Part shown: positions 1 through 6,049 of the stretch, piece after piece
How the letters are laid out: the number at the start of each line of letters is the position of its first letter
Numbering within the stretch: position 1 is the stretch's first letter
Source: an uncultured Oscillospiraceae bacterium
Lineage (GTDB): Bacteria > Bacillota > Clostridia > Oscillospirales > Acutalibacteraceae
Reading direction: 5' to 3'
Length of the DNA stretch: 6,304 nucleotides
Assembly (NCBI GenBank): GCA_900555705.1
Contig: USLV01000085.1
Location: 1-6,304 of the forward strand
The notes under the pieces: model-generated
Told to the model about the DNA's origin: nothing
Database searches by the model: none
What the model saw: only the letters and a program-made list of their open reading frames with translations
Translations under genes and position numbers: made by a program

Positions 1-530
1 ATCTTATCCGTCTCTTCGATGAGCGTCGGGATGAAGCGAAGCGCGATCGACATCATCATCGCGAGCTCATGCACAGGGACCTTGATCTTCTTGAGCGGGC
101 CCAGCAGGCTCTCCAGACCGTCCGTCAGGCGGATGGGAGAGGTCGTATACGTGAGCAGGAACGTTCCCATGATCAAAAGCGTGATGCGCAGCATCATCGT
201 GATGGCGGCGCGCACACCCTCGATCGTGATGCGGAAGATCCAAAAATGGCACAGCTCCGTGCCGGGGGTGTAAAAGAGGTTCAAAAGCGCCGTGAACGCG
301 ATAATGAACAGCACCGGCTTTAATCCCTTGAAAAGCGCCTTCGCGCCCACGCGCGAGATGCGCACGGCGACAATCAGCGTCAGAATGAGAACGCCGTAGG
401 CAATGTAGCTCTTCGCCGTAAAGAGCGCCACGACGTAGAGCACCGTGACGAGGAGCTTTGTGCGCGGGTCGAGCCGGTGGACGACGGTGTCGCCGGGAAA
501 ATACTGGCCGATGGTGATATCGCGGAGCAT
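1..530 (-). CDS. ecfT: EcfT, transmembrane component of an ECF transporter (3' end cut by window edge)
   Basis: This is the membrane scaffold of an energy-coupling factor importer, which links the EcfA1/EcfA2 ATPases to a substrate-binding S component for vitamin or metal uptake. About 176 residues are present of the roughly 265 usual for the family; the stop lies beyond position 1. The protein opens MLRDITIGQYFPGDTVVHRL, then DPRTKLL, a very typical EcfT start. Hydrophobic stretches lie at about residues 26-38, 42-57, 72-88 and 108-128. The visible part ends in SIALRFIPTLIEETDK (residues 161-176), just before the place where the first Ala-Arg-Gly coupling motif is expected, so that motif cannot be checked. 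The ATG at 528-530 is preceded by AAGGAGGAG and lies 19 bases after the ecfA2 stop. Arginine is CGC in 9 of 10 codons and threonine mostly ACG, unlike the upstream ecfA genes. Confidence 0.95.
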   Translation of the reverse strand, partial: MLRDITIGQYFPGDTVVHRLDPRTKLLVTVLYVVALFTAKSYIAYGVLILTLIVAVRISRVGAKALFKGLKPVLFIIAFTALLNLFYTPGTELCHFWIFRITIEGVRAAITMMLRITLLIMGTFLLTYTTSPIRLTDGLESLLGPLKKIKVPVHELAMMMSIALRFIPTLIEETDK

Positions 531-549
531 GCGGCTCCTCCTTTCCGGA

Positions 550-1401
550 TTATGGGCGGAGCATCGGCAGCAGCCGTTCGGCCGCCTGCTCCACTGTATA
601 GACATTATCGCCCACATCAATGCCGCGCGACCGCAGCTGCATGAACACCCTGGTCACAGCCGGGACGGACAGCCCGATCCGCTCGAGCTCCTCCGCGCGG
701 GAAAAAACCTCCGCAACCGGGGCAAACATCGCCACCCGTCCGCCGTCCATCACCAGCACACGCTGTGCGATACGGGCGACATCCTCCATACTATGGGATA
801 CGAGCAGCACCGTGATACCGCTTTGCCGCTGATAGTCGGCAATCTGTGCGAGGATCATGTCGCGCCCCTTCGGATCCAGTCCGGCGGTCGGCTCATCGAG
901 GATCAGCACCTCCGGCCGCATCGCCATCACCCCGGCGATCGCCGCCCGGCGCTTCTCTCCGCCGGACAACTCAAACGGGGACTTGTCGAGCAGCTCCGGC
1001 CGCAGGCCGACAAACGCTGCCGCATCCCGAACCCGCGTGTCGATCTCCGCCTCCGGCAGGCCCATATTTTTCGGACCGAAGGCGATATCCTTATAAACCG
1101 TCTCCTCAAAGAGCTGGTGTTCCGGGTACTGAAACACCATTCCGACCCGGAAGCGCACCGCCCGGATTGCCTTTGGATTTGCCCAGATATCCTCGCCGTT
1201 CAGCAGCACCCGCCCGGCGGTCGGGCGCAGCAGCCCGTTGAAATGCTGGATCAGGCTGGATTTTCCCGATCCAGTATGGCCGATCACGCCGATCAGTTCG
1301 CCTCCCTCGATCTCGAGGGAGACGTCCTCCACCGCCGTTTTTTCAAACGGCGAACCGACGGAATAGGTATAGGTCAGATGTTCGGCTGCGAGCAGCGGCA
1401 T
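550..1401 (-). CDS. ecfA2: EcfA2, energy-coupling factor transporter ATPase
   Basis: One of the two ABC ATPases that drive the ECF transporter from the cytoplasmic face of the membrane, pairing with EcfA1 and docking on EcfT. It is 283 residues long, normal for the family. Visible motifs: Walker A GHTGSGKSS (41-49), Q-loop in VFQYPEHQLFEETV (89-102), signature LSGGE (145-149), Walker B ending LILDEP (166-171), and switch histidine H203. The FQYPEHQLFEETV wording and LSGGE signature are characteristic of EcfA2 rather than EcfA1. The frame stays open to an upstream ATG at 1440, adding 13 residues, but I chose the ATG at 1399-1401. It directly precedes the family-typical N-terminus, has an AGGTGA ribosome binding site, and begins 5 bases after the ecfA1 stop, whose TGA is part of that site. 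This suggests translational coupling. Confidence 0.96.
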   Translation of the reverse strand: MPLLAAEHLTYTYSVGSPFEKTAVEDVSLEIEGGELIGVIGHTGSGKSSLIQHFNGLLRPTAGRVLLNGEDIWANPKAIRAVRFRVGMVFQYPEHQLFEETVYKDIAFGPKNMGLPEAEIDTRVRDAAAFVGLRPELLDKSPFELSGGEKRRAAIAGVMAMRPEVLILDEPTAGLDPKGRDMILAQIADYQRQSGITVLLVSHSMEDVARIAQRVLVMDGGRVAMFAPVAEVFSRAEELERIGLSVPAVTRVFMQLRSRGIDVGDNVYTVEQAAERLLPMLRP

Positions 1402-1406
1402 GGCGA

Positions 1407-2246
1407 TCACCTCAGCAGTGCCGTGAGCGCGTCGGCGCACTCCTCGGCGGTCAGAATATCGGCGGGCAGGTCGACACCCGCCTGCCGCAACAGATAGCAG
1501 AGTTCGGTCGGCTGCGGCACGTCCAGCTCCACGGCACGCAGCGCCTCCACCTCGGAGAACACGGATTTCGGCGTACCATCCATCAGGATGTGGCCGTCGT
1601 CGATCACGACGACGCGGTCGGAGGCGGCCGCTTCGTCCATATAGTGGGTGATGAGCACCACCGTGATACCGCGCTCCCGATTGAGACGGCGGATGGTCTG
1701 CATCACCTCGCGCCGCCCCTGCGGGTCAAGCATGGCGGTAGGCTCGTCCAACACGATACAGTCCGGCTGCATCGCAATGATACCCGCGATCGCGACCCGC
1801 TGCTTCTGACCGCCCGAAAGCTTGTGCGGCGCGTGCAGACGGTAGTCGTACATACCGACCGCCCGCAGCGCGTCGTCCACCCGCTCGCGGATCTCCACCG
1901 GCGGAACTCCGAGATTTTCCGGGCCGAAGGCGACATCCTCCTCGACAATGGTGGACACCAGCTGATTGTCGGGATTTTGCAGCACCATACCGACGGTACG
2001 ACGGATGTCGTATTTTCGCTCCTCCTCCGCCGTGTCCAGTCCGGCGACGAGAACCCGGCCGCCGGACGGCAGCAGAATCGCGTTGAAATGCTTGGCGAGG
2101 GTGGATTTCCCCGAGCCGTTGTGCCCGAGCAACGCCACGAAGGAACCCTTTTCGATCGACAGATCAACCCCGTCGAGCACCACCTGTGGCGGTTCGTTGG
2201 GATATTCATATTGAAAGCGCACATCCAGTGCCTCAATGATCGCCAT
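1407..2246 (-). CDS. ecfA1: EcfA1, energy-coupling factor transporter ATPase
   Basis: First ABC ATPase of the ECF motor, which hydrolyses ATP with EcfA2 to power uptake through EcfT and an exchangeable S component. It has 279 residues, the normal length. Visible motifs: Walker A GHNGSGKST (41-49), Q-loop Q90 in VLQNPDNQLVSTIVEEDVAF (88-107), signature LSGGQKQR (143-150), Walker B CIVLDEP (163-169) and switch histidine H201. The LQNPDNQLV wording with LSGGQ identifies the EcfA1 type. The ATG at 2244-2246 has AAAGGAG seven bases upstream and follows the stop of the preceding small gene by 21 bases. All catalytic residues are intact. Many Firmicutes keep ecfA1-ecfA2-ecfT next to rplQ and truA; here the trio follows glmM, a methyltransferase and an unknown gene. 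Confidence 0.96.
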   Translation of the reverse strand: MAIIEALDVRFQYEYPNEPPQVVLDGVDLSIEKGSFVALLGHNGSGKSTLAKHFNAILLPSGGRVLVAGLDTAEEERKYDIRRTVGMVLQNPDNQLVSTIVEEDVAFGPENLGVPPVEIRERVDDALRAVGMYDYRLHAPHKLSGGQKQRVAIAGIIAMQPDCIVLDEPTAMLDPQGRREVMQTIRRLNRERGITVVLITHYMDEAAASDRVVVIDDGHILMDGTPKSVFSEVEALRAVELDVPQPTELCYLLRQAGVDLPADILTAEECADALTALLR

Positions 2247-2267
2247 GAACAGGCTCCTTTCCCAAAA

Positions 2268-2603
2268 TCAGATGCCGAAATGGATGATATACCGTCCCTG
2301 TGCCTCCGCCGAACGAACCAGCCTCATCAGCTCGCGATAAGCGTCGTCCTTCTCTTCCGTCAGCACCCTCAAAAGCTTCGGGAGCGAAGCGGGTGGGATC
2401 AGCGTGATCCCGGTATAGGCGAGGCCGTGTGCCGGTTGGTCGAGGCCGTGGAAGCAGGTCGGCATATCCGCAAGCCTCGGCAACAGCGGTTCAATATACC
2501 GGTCATCCACCGACAGACAGCGATAGCGTTCCGGTTCATACGTCACATACAGACGCGCCGGCTCCGGTGGGGATTCCATAACCCCGAATTCATGCTTTGC
2601 CAT
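2268..2603 (-). CDS. conserved hypothetical protein, 111 aa
   Basis: I cannot name a function. The protein is short, soluble-looking and mixed in charge, with no signal peptide, membrane segment or metal-binding cysteine cluster. It starts MAKHEFGVM, has YEPERYRCLSVDDRYIEPLL (about residues 22-41), a central HGLDQPAHGLAYTGITLIPP stretch (about 52-71), a helical charged segment, and ends RYIIHFGI. I recall similar proteins of about this size with FG(I/V), SVDD, GLAYYGITLIPP and IIHFGI motifs in Clostridia, so I believe it is a real conserved family, but this is memory rather than a search. The ATG at 2601-2603 has GGAGG six bases upstream. The start lies inside the end of the methyltransferase gene (14-base overlap), so the two are probably translationally coupled. 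It could be a partner of that enzyme, but nothing in the sequence proves this. Confidence 0.85.
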   Translation of the reverse strand: MAKHEFGVMESPPEPARLYVTYEPERYRCLSVDDRYIEPLLPRLADMPTCFHGLDQPAHGLAYTGITLIPPASLPKLLRVLTEEKDDAYRELMRLVRSAEAQGRYIIHFGI

Positions 2604-3474
2604 TCTTGTCCTCCGCCGTCCACATCGCCGTTGCGCCGCAGGGCAGCACCAGCCCGGTCGCCGTCACCGGCAGCCCGATTTCGTCCGCCGACGTCCGGCC
2701 GCCGTGCCGCGGCGGGATCAACGAGGCAAGGATATATTGCATCACCGACGGGGACAGACCGGTTGTATAGGAATTGACGAGGAAAAACAGCGGCTGATCG
2801 GAGAGCAGCGCCGCGCAATGCTCCACAAGGCCATAGACCTGCTCCTCCAGCTTCCAGACCTCGCCGCCCGGCCCGCGTCCATAGGACGGCGGATCCATCA
2901 GGATCGCATCATAGGTGTTGCCGCGGCGCTGCTCCCGCTGGACAAATTTTCCGCAGTCGTCCACCAGCCAGCGCATCGGCCGGTCGGCCAATCCCGAGGC
3001 CGCCGCGTTCTCCCGGCCCCAGCTCACCATGCCCTTCGAGGCGTCCACATGTGTGACATGCGCCCCGGCCGCGACGGCGGCCAGTGTGGCGGCGCCGGTA
3101 TAGCCGAAGAGATTGAGCACCCGGATCGGGCGGTTCGCCGATCGGATCATCGCCGCCATGGCGTCCCAGTTCACCGCCTGTTCGGGAAAGAGACCGGTGT
3201 GTTTGAAGCCCATCGGTTTGAGGTTAAACCGCAGCGCACCATAGCCGATCTGCCAGCTGTCCGGCATCCGGCGCAGGCTCTCCCAGTGCCCGCCTCCGGT
3301 CGACGAACGGAGATAGCAGGCGTGTGCCTGCTGCCAGAGCGGATGCCGCTTCGGCGTGTTCCAGATCACCTGCGGATCCGGGCGAACAAGGATATAATCG
3401 CCCCACCGCTCCAGCCGTTCTCCGGCGGAGGTATCCAGCAATTCATAGTCTTTCCAGTTCTCGGCTGCTCTCAT
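2590..3474 (-). CDS. class I SAM-dependent methyltransferase, RlmI-like (PF10672-type)
   Basis: A cytoplasmic methyltransferase of 294 residues with a Rossmann-type SAM site. SAM motif I is VLNLFGYTGAATLAA (119-133), the acidic residue after strand 2 is D144 in HVDAS, and the catalytic-region motif is ILMDPPSYGRG (191-201). The segment LKPMGFKHTGLFPEQ (85-99) before motif I is also typical of the group. These features match the family that contains E. coli RlmI, which methylates a cytosine of 23S rRNA. This protein seems to lack RlmI's N-terminal PUA RNA-binding domain and has no obvious catalytic cysteine pair in the motifs I read, so the substrate is uncertain and I give no symbol. The ATG at 3472-3474 has GGGAGG just upstream, and the gene follows glmM by 27 bases. 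Its 3' end overlaps the small hypothetical gene. Confidence 0.9.
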   Translation of the reverse strand: MRAAENWKDYELLDTSAGERLERWGDYILVRPDPQVIWNTPKRHPLWQQAHACYLRSSTGGGHWESLRRMPDSWQIGYGALRFNLKPMGFKHTGLFPEQAVNWDAMAAMIRSANRPIRVLNLFGYTGAATLAAVAAGAHVTHVDASKGMVSWGRENAAASGLADRPMRWLVDDCGKFVQREQRRGNTYDAILMDPPSYGRGPGGEVWKLEEQVYGLVEHCAALLSDQPLFFLVNSYTTGLSPSVMQYILASLIPPRHGGRTSADEIGLPVTATGLVLPCGATAMWTAEDKNGKA

Positions 3475-3501
3475 AGCGGCCTCCCGTCATCATCTGGATT
3501 T

Positions 3502-4854
3502 TCAGGCGCCGATGGCGCTTTTGATCTTCTCGGACAGCTCGATGGCGAGCTTGTTGATCTCGTCGAAATCGCGCCCCTCGACCATCACCCGGATCAGCGG
3601 TTCCGTTCCGGAGGGGCGAACCAGCACACGGCCGTCCTTGCCGAGTGCCTCATTGGTGCGCGTGATCTCCTTTTCCAACGCGCGGTCGGCCATATAGGCC
3701 GCCTTGCCCGCCGCATCGGTGCGGACATTGACGATCACCTGCGGGTAGCGCTCCATCACCCCGCACAGACGGGACAGCTTCCAGCCCTTCTCCCGGCAGG
3801 CGCCGAGCAGCTTGATGGCGGAGAGCTGACCATCGCCGGTCGTCGCGTGGCGCAGCAGGATGATATGACCCGACTGCTCGCCGCCGAGTGCATAGCCGTG
3901 TTCCCGCATCTCCTCGAGTACATAGCGGTCGCCGACCTTTGTCGCGACCGGCCGGATGCCGTTTTCCTCGCAACAGCGGACAAACCCGAGATTGGACATC
4001 ACCGTGCCGACGACGGTATCACCAGTCAGTTCGCCCTTCTCCTTCATACCGATCGCGAGCGCGGCCATCATCCGATCGCCGTCGATCAGGTTGCCCTGCT
4101 CGTCGACAGCCAGGCAGCGGTCGGCGTCGCCGTCAAAGGCCACGCCGCCGAAGCACTTGTGGGTCTTGACATATTCCGACAACACTTCGATGTGCGTCGA
4201 GCCGCAGTTATCGTTGATGTTGACGCCGTCCGGATGGTTGCTGAGGAAAACGCAGTCGGCGCCGAGATGAGAAAACAGCTTTTCCGCCGTCGCGCTGGCT
4301 GAGCCATTCGCGCAGTCAACAGCGAGCTTCATATCGTGCAGATCGATGTCGGCTGCGTCGACCAGATGACGGACATAGTCATCCACCGCCGTCTCGCAGC
4401 GAGACACCCGTCCCACATCGCCACCGACCGGACAGGGCAGCTCGCCTGCACCGTCCAGCACAATCGCCTCGATCTGCTCCTCCAGCGAATCCGAGAGCTT
4501 ATAGCCCTCCTCGTTGAAGATCTTGATGCCGTTGTATTCGCAGGGGTTGTGAGACGCGGAAATCATGATGCCCGCATCCGCCTCATACCGCCGCACCAGG
4601 TACGCCACCGCCGGGGTCGGCACCACGCCGAGCAGCTGTACATCCGCTCCCACCGAGCAGAGTCCGGCCACCAGCGCGGCCTCCAGCATATCGGAGGACA
4701 CGCGCGTATCCTTTCCGATCACCACGCGGGGACGGCGATGCTCCACCGCGGTCAGCACCGTCGCGGCCGCGCGGCCGATATTCATCGCGAGTTCACAGGT
4801 CAGCTCCAAGTTGGCAACGCCGCGCGCGCCGTCTGTTCCAAATAATCTACCCAT
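3502..4854 (-). CDS. glmM: GlmM, phosphoglucosamine mutase
   Basis: Interconverts glucosamine-6-phosphate and glucosamine-1-phosphate, the step before UDP-GlcNAc formation for peptidoglycan. The full-length protein has 450 residues, as expected. It opens MGRLFGTDGARGVAN. The catalytic phosphoserine is S101 in ISASHNP (98-104), the magnesium loop is DGDADR (241-246), the sugar-recognition loop is GGEQSGHI (324-331), and the phosphate-binding loop is RPSGTEPLIRV (413-423). The GEQSGH wording and family-typical start support GlmM over phosphomannomutase or phosphoglucomutase relatives. The ATG at 4852-4854 has AAAGGAG nine bases upstream. It lies 31 bases after the ruvB stop, with no visible terminator between them, so co-transcription is likely. 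No damage is apparent. Its start codons (AGA TTA TTT) are slightly AT-rich, but the remainder matches the GC-rich neighbours. Confidence 0.97.
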   Translation of the reverse strand: MGRLFGTDGARGVANLELTCELAMNIGRAAATVLTAVEHRRPRVVIGKDTRVSSDMLEAALVAGLCSVGADVQLLGVVPTPAVAYLVRRYEADAGIMISASHNPCEYNGIKIFNEEGYKLSDSLEEQIEAIVLDGAGELPCPVGGDVGRVSRCETAVDDYVRHLVDAADIDLHDMKLAVDCANGSASATAEKLFSHLGADCVFLSNHPDGVNINDNCGSTHIEVLSEYVKTHKCFGGVAFDGDADRCLAVDEQGNLIDGDRMMAALAIGMKEKGELTGDTVVGTVMSNLGFVRCCEENGIRPVATKVGDRYVLEEMREHGYALGGEQSGHIILLRHATTGDGQLSAIKLLGACREKGWKLSRLCGVMERYPQVIVNVRTDAAGKAAYMADRALEKEITRTNEALGKDGRVLVRPSGTEPLIRVMVEGRDFDEINKLAIELSEKIKSAIGA

Positions 4855-4885
4855 TATGTCCGTCTCCTTTGGTCTATTTTATCGT

Positions 4886-5617
4886 TCAGCCGTTGTCCGC
4901 CGCATCAAACAGAGAGGGATTGCCCGTCTCCTCCGACGACGCCCCCGGTCGTGGTAGTCCCAGATGGTCATAGGCCGCAGGCAGCACCACCCGGCCGCGC
5001 GGCGTCCGGCTCAGAAAACCGATCTGCATCAGATATGGTTCATAAACATCCTCAATCGTGACCGCTTCCTCGCCGATCACAGCCGCGAGCGTATCCAGCC
5101 CTACAGGTCCGCCGTTATAATAGGAGATCATCGCCTCCAGCATCCGCCGGTCCACCATGTCGAGTCCCAGTTCATCCACCTCGAGGCGTCCAAGCGCAGC
5201 AGAAGCAGTCTCGGCGTTGATCTCGCCATGATTCATCACCTGCGCAAAATCGCGCACCCGCTTGAGCATGCGGTTGGCGATACGCGGGGTTCCCCGACAG
5301 CGGGAGGCAATTTCCAGCGCGCCGTCCCAGTCGCAGGGGATATCCAGGATATGGGCGCTGCGGGCCACAATCTGTCCAAGCTCCTCCGGCGTATACAGCT
5401 CCAGCCGCATCACCACACCGAATCGGTCGCGCAGCGGCGCGGACAGCTGCCCGGCACGGGTCGTCGCGCCAATCAGCGTAAATTTCGGCAACGGCAGATG
5501 GATCGAGGCAGCACCCTGCCCCTTTCCGTTGACGATATCAATCGCGAAATCCTCCATCGCGGGATAGAGAATTTCCTCGACCGACCGCGACAGCCGGTGG
5601 ATCTCATCGATGAACAG
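4886..5617 (-). CDS. ruvB: RuvB, Holliday junction branch-migration ATPase (5' part replaced)
   Basis: The GC-rich part of the chimeric frame encodes RuvB from Walker B onward, about 240 residues ending in the normal C-terminal winged helix plus a short acidic tail (SLFDAADNG). None of its 17 isoleucine codons is ATA, matching glmM and the genes downstream. It is followed after 31 bases by glmM with good spacing, so this portion and everything downstream appear to belong to one genome. The missing part would be about 100 residues carrying RuvB's own N-terminus and Walker A (usually GPPGLGKTT). The exact left boundary of the swap cannot be fixed because the sequence is shared between the two families there. 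Confidence 0.85.
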   Translation of the reverse strand: MFIDEIHRLSRSVEEILYPAMEDFAIDIVNGKGQGAASIHLPLPKFTLIGATTRAGQLSAPLRDRFGVVMRLELYTPEELGQIVARSAHILDIPCDWDGALEIASRCRGTPRIANRMLKRVRDFAQVMNHGEINAETASAALGRLEVDELGLDMVDRRMLEAMISYYNGGPVGLDTLAAVIGEEAVTIEDVYEPYLMQIGFLSRTPRGRVVLPAAYDHLGLPRPGASSEETGNPSLFDAADNG

Positions 5618-5953
5618 TATAGTCCGTCTGCCATACATAGCCTTGGTATTCTTCGCCTCTTCCACAACCTTTTCCATGTCCTTCTTGCCCGCCGTTGTGG
5701 CGTTGAGCTGTCTGAACTCTGCTTTGGTTGTATTGGCTATGACCATGGCAAGCGTAGTCTTGCCGGTCCCCGGAGGGCCATAAAATATAAGCGAACTTAT
5801 CTTATCCGCTTTTATCGCCCTGTACAAAAGCTTGTCCTTGCCTATAATATGTTCCTGTCCAACCACGTCATCAAGGCTGGTCGGTCTCATTCTTTTTGCC
5901 AGAGGAGAATCATCCTCCGAGAAATTCTCCCTCATATACTCAAATAAATCCAT
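4886..5953 (-). CDS. ruvB: chimeric AAA+ ORF: RarA N-terminus joined to RuvB C-terminus (likely misassembly)
   Basis: This single 355-codon frame reads as two proteins. Residues 1 to about 111 are RarA/MgsA: MDLFEYMRENF, SPLAKRMRP, VVGQEHIIG, Walker A GPPGTGKTT (59-67) and NATTAGKKDM. Residues from about 121 to the end are RuvB: LSRSVEEILYPAMEDF, sensor 1 GATTRAG (162-168), arginine finger RDRFG (175-179), sensor 2 GTPRIANR (221-228), then the winged-helix domain (GGPVGLDTLAA, EDVYEPYLMQIGFL). The changeover falls on ILFIDEIHR (112-120), the Walker B motif both families share. RuvB is the ATP-driven motor that moves Holliday junctions; its true N-terminal ATPase half is absent. The ATG at 5951-5953 has AGGGA seven bases upstream and is rarA's own start. 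A real fusion is possible but less likely, given the codon-use change at the junction. Confidence 0.9.
   Translation of the reverse strand: MDLFEYMRENFSEDDSPLAKRMRPTSLDDVVGQEHIIGKDKLLYRAIKADKISSLIFYGPPGTGKTTLAMVIANTTKAEFRQLNATTAGKKDMEKVVEEAKNTKAMYGRRTILFIDEIHRLSRSVEEILYPAMEDFAIDIVNGKGQGAASIHLPLPKFTLIGATTRAGQLSAPLRDRFGVVMRLELYTPEELGQIVARSAHILDIPCDWDGALEIASRCRGTPRIANRMLKRVRDFAQVMNHGEINAETASAALGRLEVDELGLDMVDRRMLEAMISYYNGGPVGLDTLAAVIGEEAVTIEDVYEPYLMQIGFLSRTPRGRVVLPAAYDHLGLPRPGASSEETGNPSLFDAADNG
5598..5620. other. junction zone between rarA and ruvB sequence
   Basis: On the minus strand this stretch encodes ILFIDEIHR across the Walker B motif shared by the two ATPases. Before it the codons are AT-leaning (AGA CGG ACT ATA); after it they are GC-leaning (CAC CGG CTG TCG CGG TCG). 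About 20 bases around CTGTTCATCGATGAGATCCA could plausibly be identical in both parent genomes, which is enough for a short-k-mer assembler to cross over. The breakpoint cannot be placed more exactly from this sequence alone. Confidence 0.75.
5598..5953 (-). CDS. rarA: RarA/MgsA replication-associated recombination protein, N-terminal fragment
   Basis: RarA is an AAA+ ATPase of the clamp-loader-like group that acts at stalled replication forks, normally about 420-440 residues. Only about 118 residues are present. The start MDLFEYMRE, the SPLAKRMRPTSLDDVVGQ block (16-33), GKDKLLYRAIKADKISS (38-54), Walker A GPPGTGKT (59-66) and NATTAGKKDMEKVV (84-97) fit RarA and do not fit RuvB, whose equivalent stretch has an FGQ block and an RITSGP-type motif. 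Six of the first seven isoleucine codons are ATA, unlike the rest of the frame. The sensor, lid and C-terminal tetramerisation regions of RarA are absent, replaced by RuvB sequence. Confidence 0.85.
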
Positions 5954-5979
5954 CTTTATGTCCCTGCCATCTAATATTC

Positions 5980-5995
5980 AGTGTCATAAGACACT
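5980..5995. repeat. small inverted repeat, 6-bp stem with ATAA loop
   Basis: AGTGTC at 5980-5985 pairs with GACACT at 5990-5995 around an ATAA loop, a single base from the larger 9-bp stem. On the minus strand the two would form consecutive hairpins ahead of the rarA ribosome binding site. It might be part of a composite terminator or an operator; it is short enough to be chance. Confidence 0.4.
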
Positions 5996-5996
5996 T

Positions 5997-6028
5997 CGAA
6001 GCCCGATATCTTACAATAACGGGCTTCG
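5997..6028 (-). terminator. 9-bp perfect stem-loop, possible terminator of the receiver-domain gene
   Basis: CGAAGCCCG at 5997-6005 pairs perfectly with CGGGCTTCG at 6020-6028 around a 14-base loop. It begins 22 bases past the stop of the upstream gene in reading direction, the right place for a transcription terminator. However, no T-run follows on either strand, so it is not a classic rho-independent terminator. It could instead protect the mRNA 3' end or act as a pause site. Confidence 0.45.
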
Positions 6029-6049
6029 CATGTATCAATATCATATCAT

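Larger units (their letters stand above)
5954..6049. other. intergenic region with two adjacent hairpins, AT-rich
   Basis: This 96-base gap separates the receiver-domain gene from rarA. It holds two neighbouring inverted repeats, described separately. No convincing promoter stands out; on the minus strand a TTGATA at about 6030-6035 followed by TAAGAT is spaced too widely and overlaps a hairpin. The rarA ribosome binding site (AGGGA) lies at its left end. Confidence 0.6.

Noticed and set aside
1402..1440. Upstream ATG at 1440 as the start of ecfA2
   Set aside because: It would add 13 residues unlike EcfA2 (MRRRAHGTAEVIA) inside the end of ecfA1; the ATG at 1401 has its own ribosome binding site and the family-typical N-terminus.
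1407..2246. EcfA1 and EcfA2 as a recent tandem duplication
   Set aside because: The two proteins differ in all family-specific motifs (LQNPDNQLV with LSGGQ versus FQYPEHQLF with LSGGE), showing the ancient EcfA1/EcfA2 split rather than a local duplication.
445..2777. Long plus-strand frames (445-1497 and 1590-2777) opposite ecfA1 and ecfA2
   Set aside because: Both are antisense shadows of ABC ATPases with intact motifs; no ribosome binding site or recognisable domain supports them.
2704..4302. 532-codon open frame on the plus strand, opposite the methyltransferase and glmM
   Set aside because: It lies wholly antisense to two well-supported genes and spans the gap between them; its residue make-up (rich in Arg, His, Pro, Ala) is that of a GC-rich shadow frame and shows no family motif.
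4855..4885. Possible promoter or terminator between ruvB and glmM
   Set aside because: The 31-base gap holds the glmM ribosome binding site but no stem-loop with T-run and no convincing -35/-10 pair.
4964..5947. 327-codon plus-strand frame opposite the rarA-ruvB region
   Set aside because: It is antisense to a frame with clear AAA+ motifs and crosses the assembly junction, so it cannot be a natural single gene even if frames remained open.
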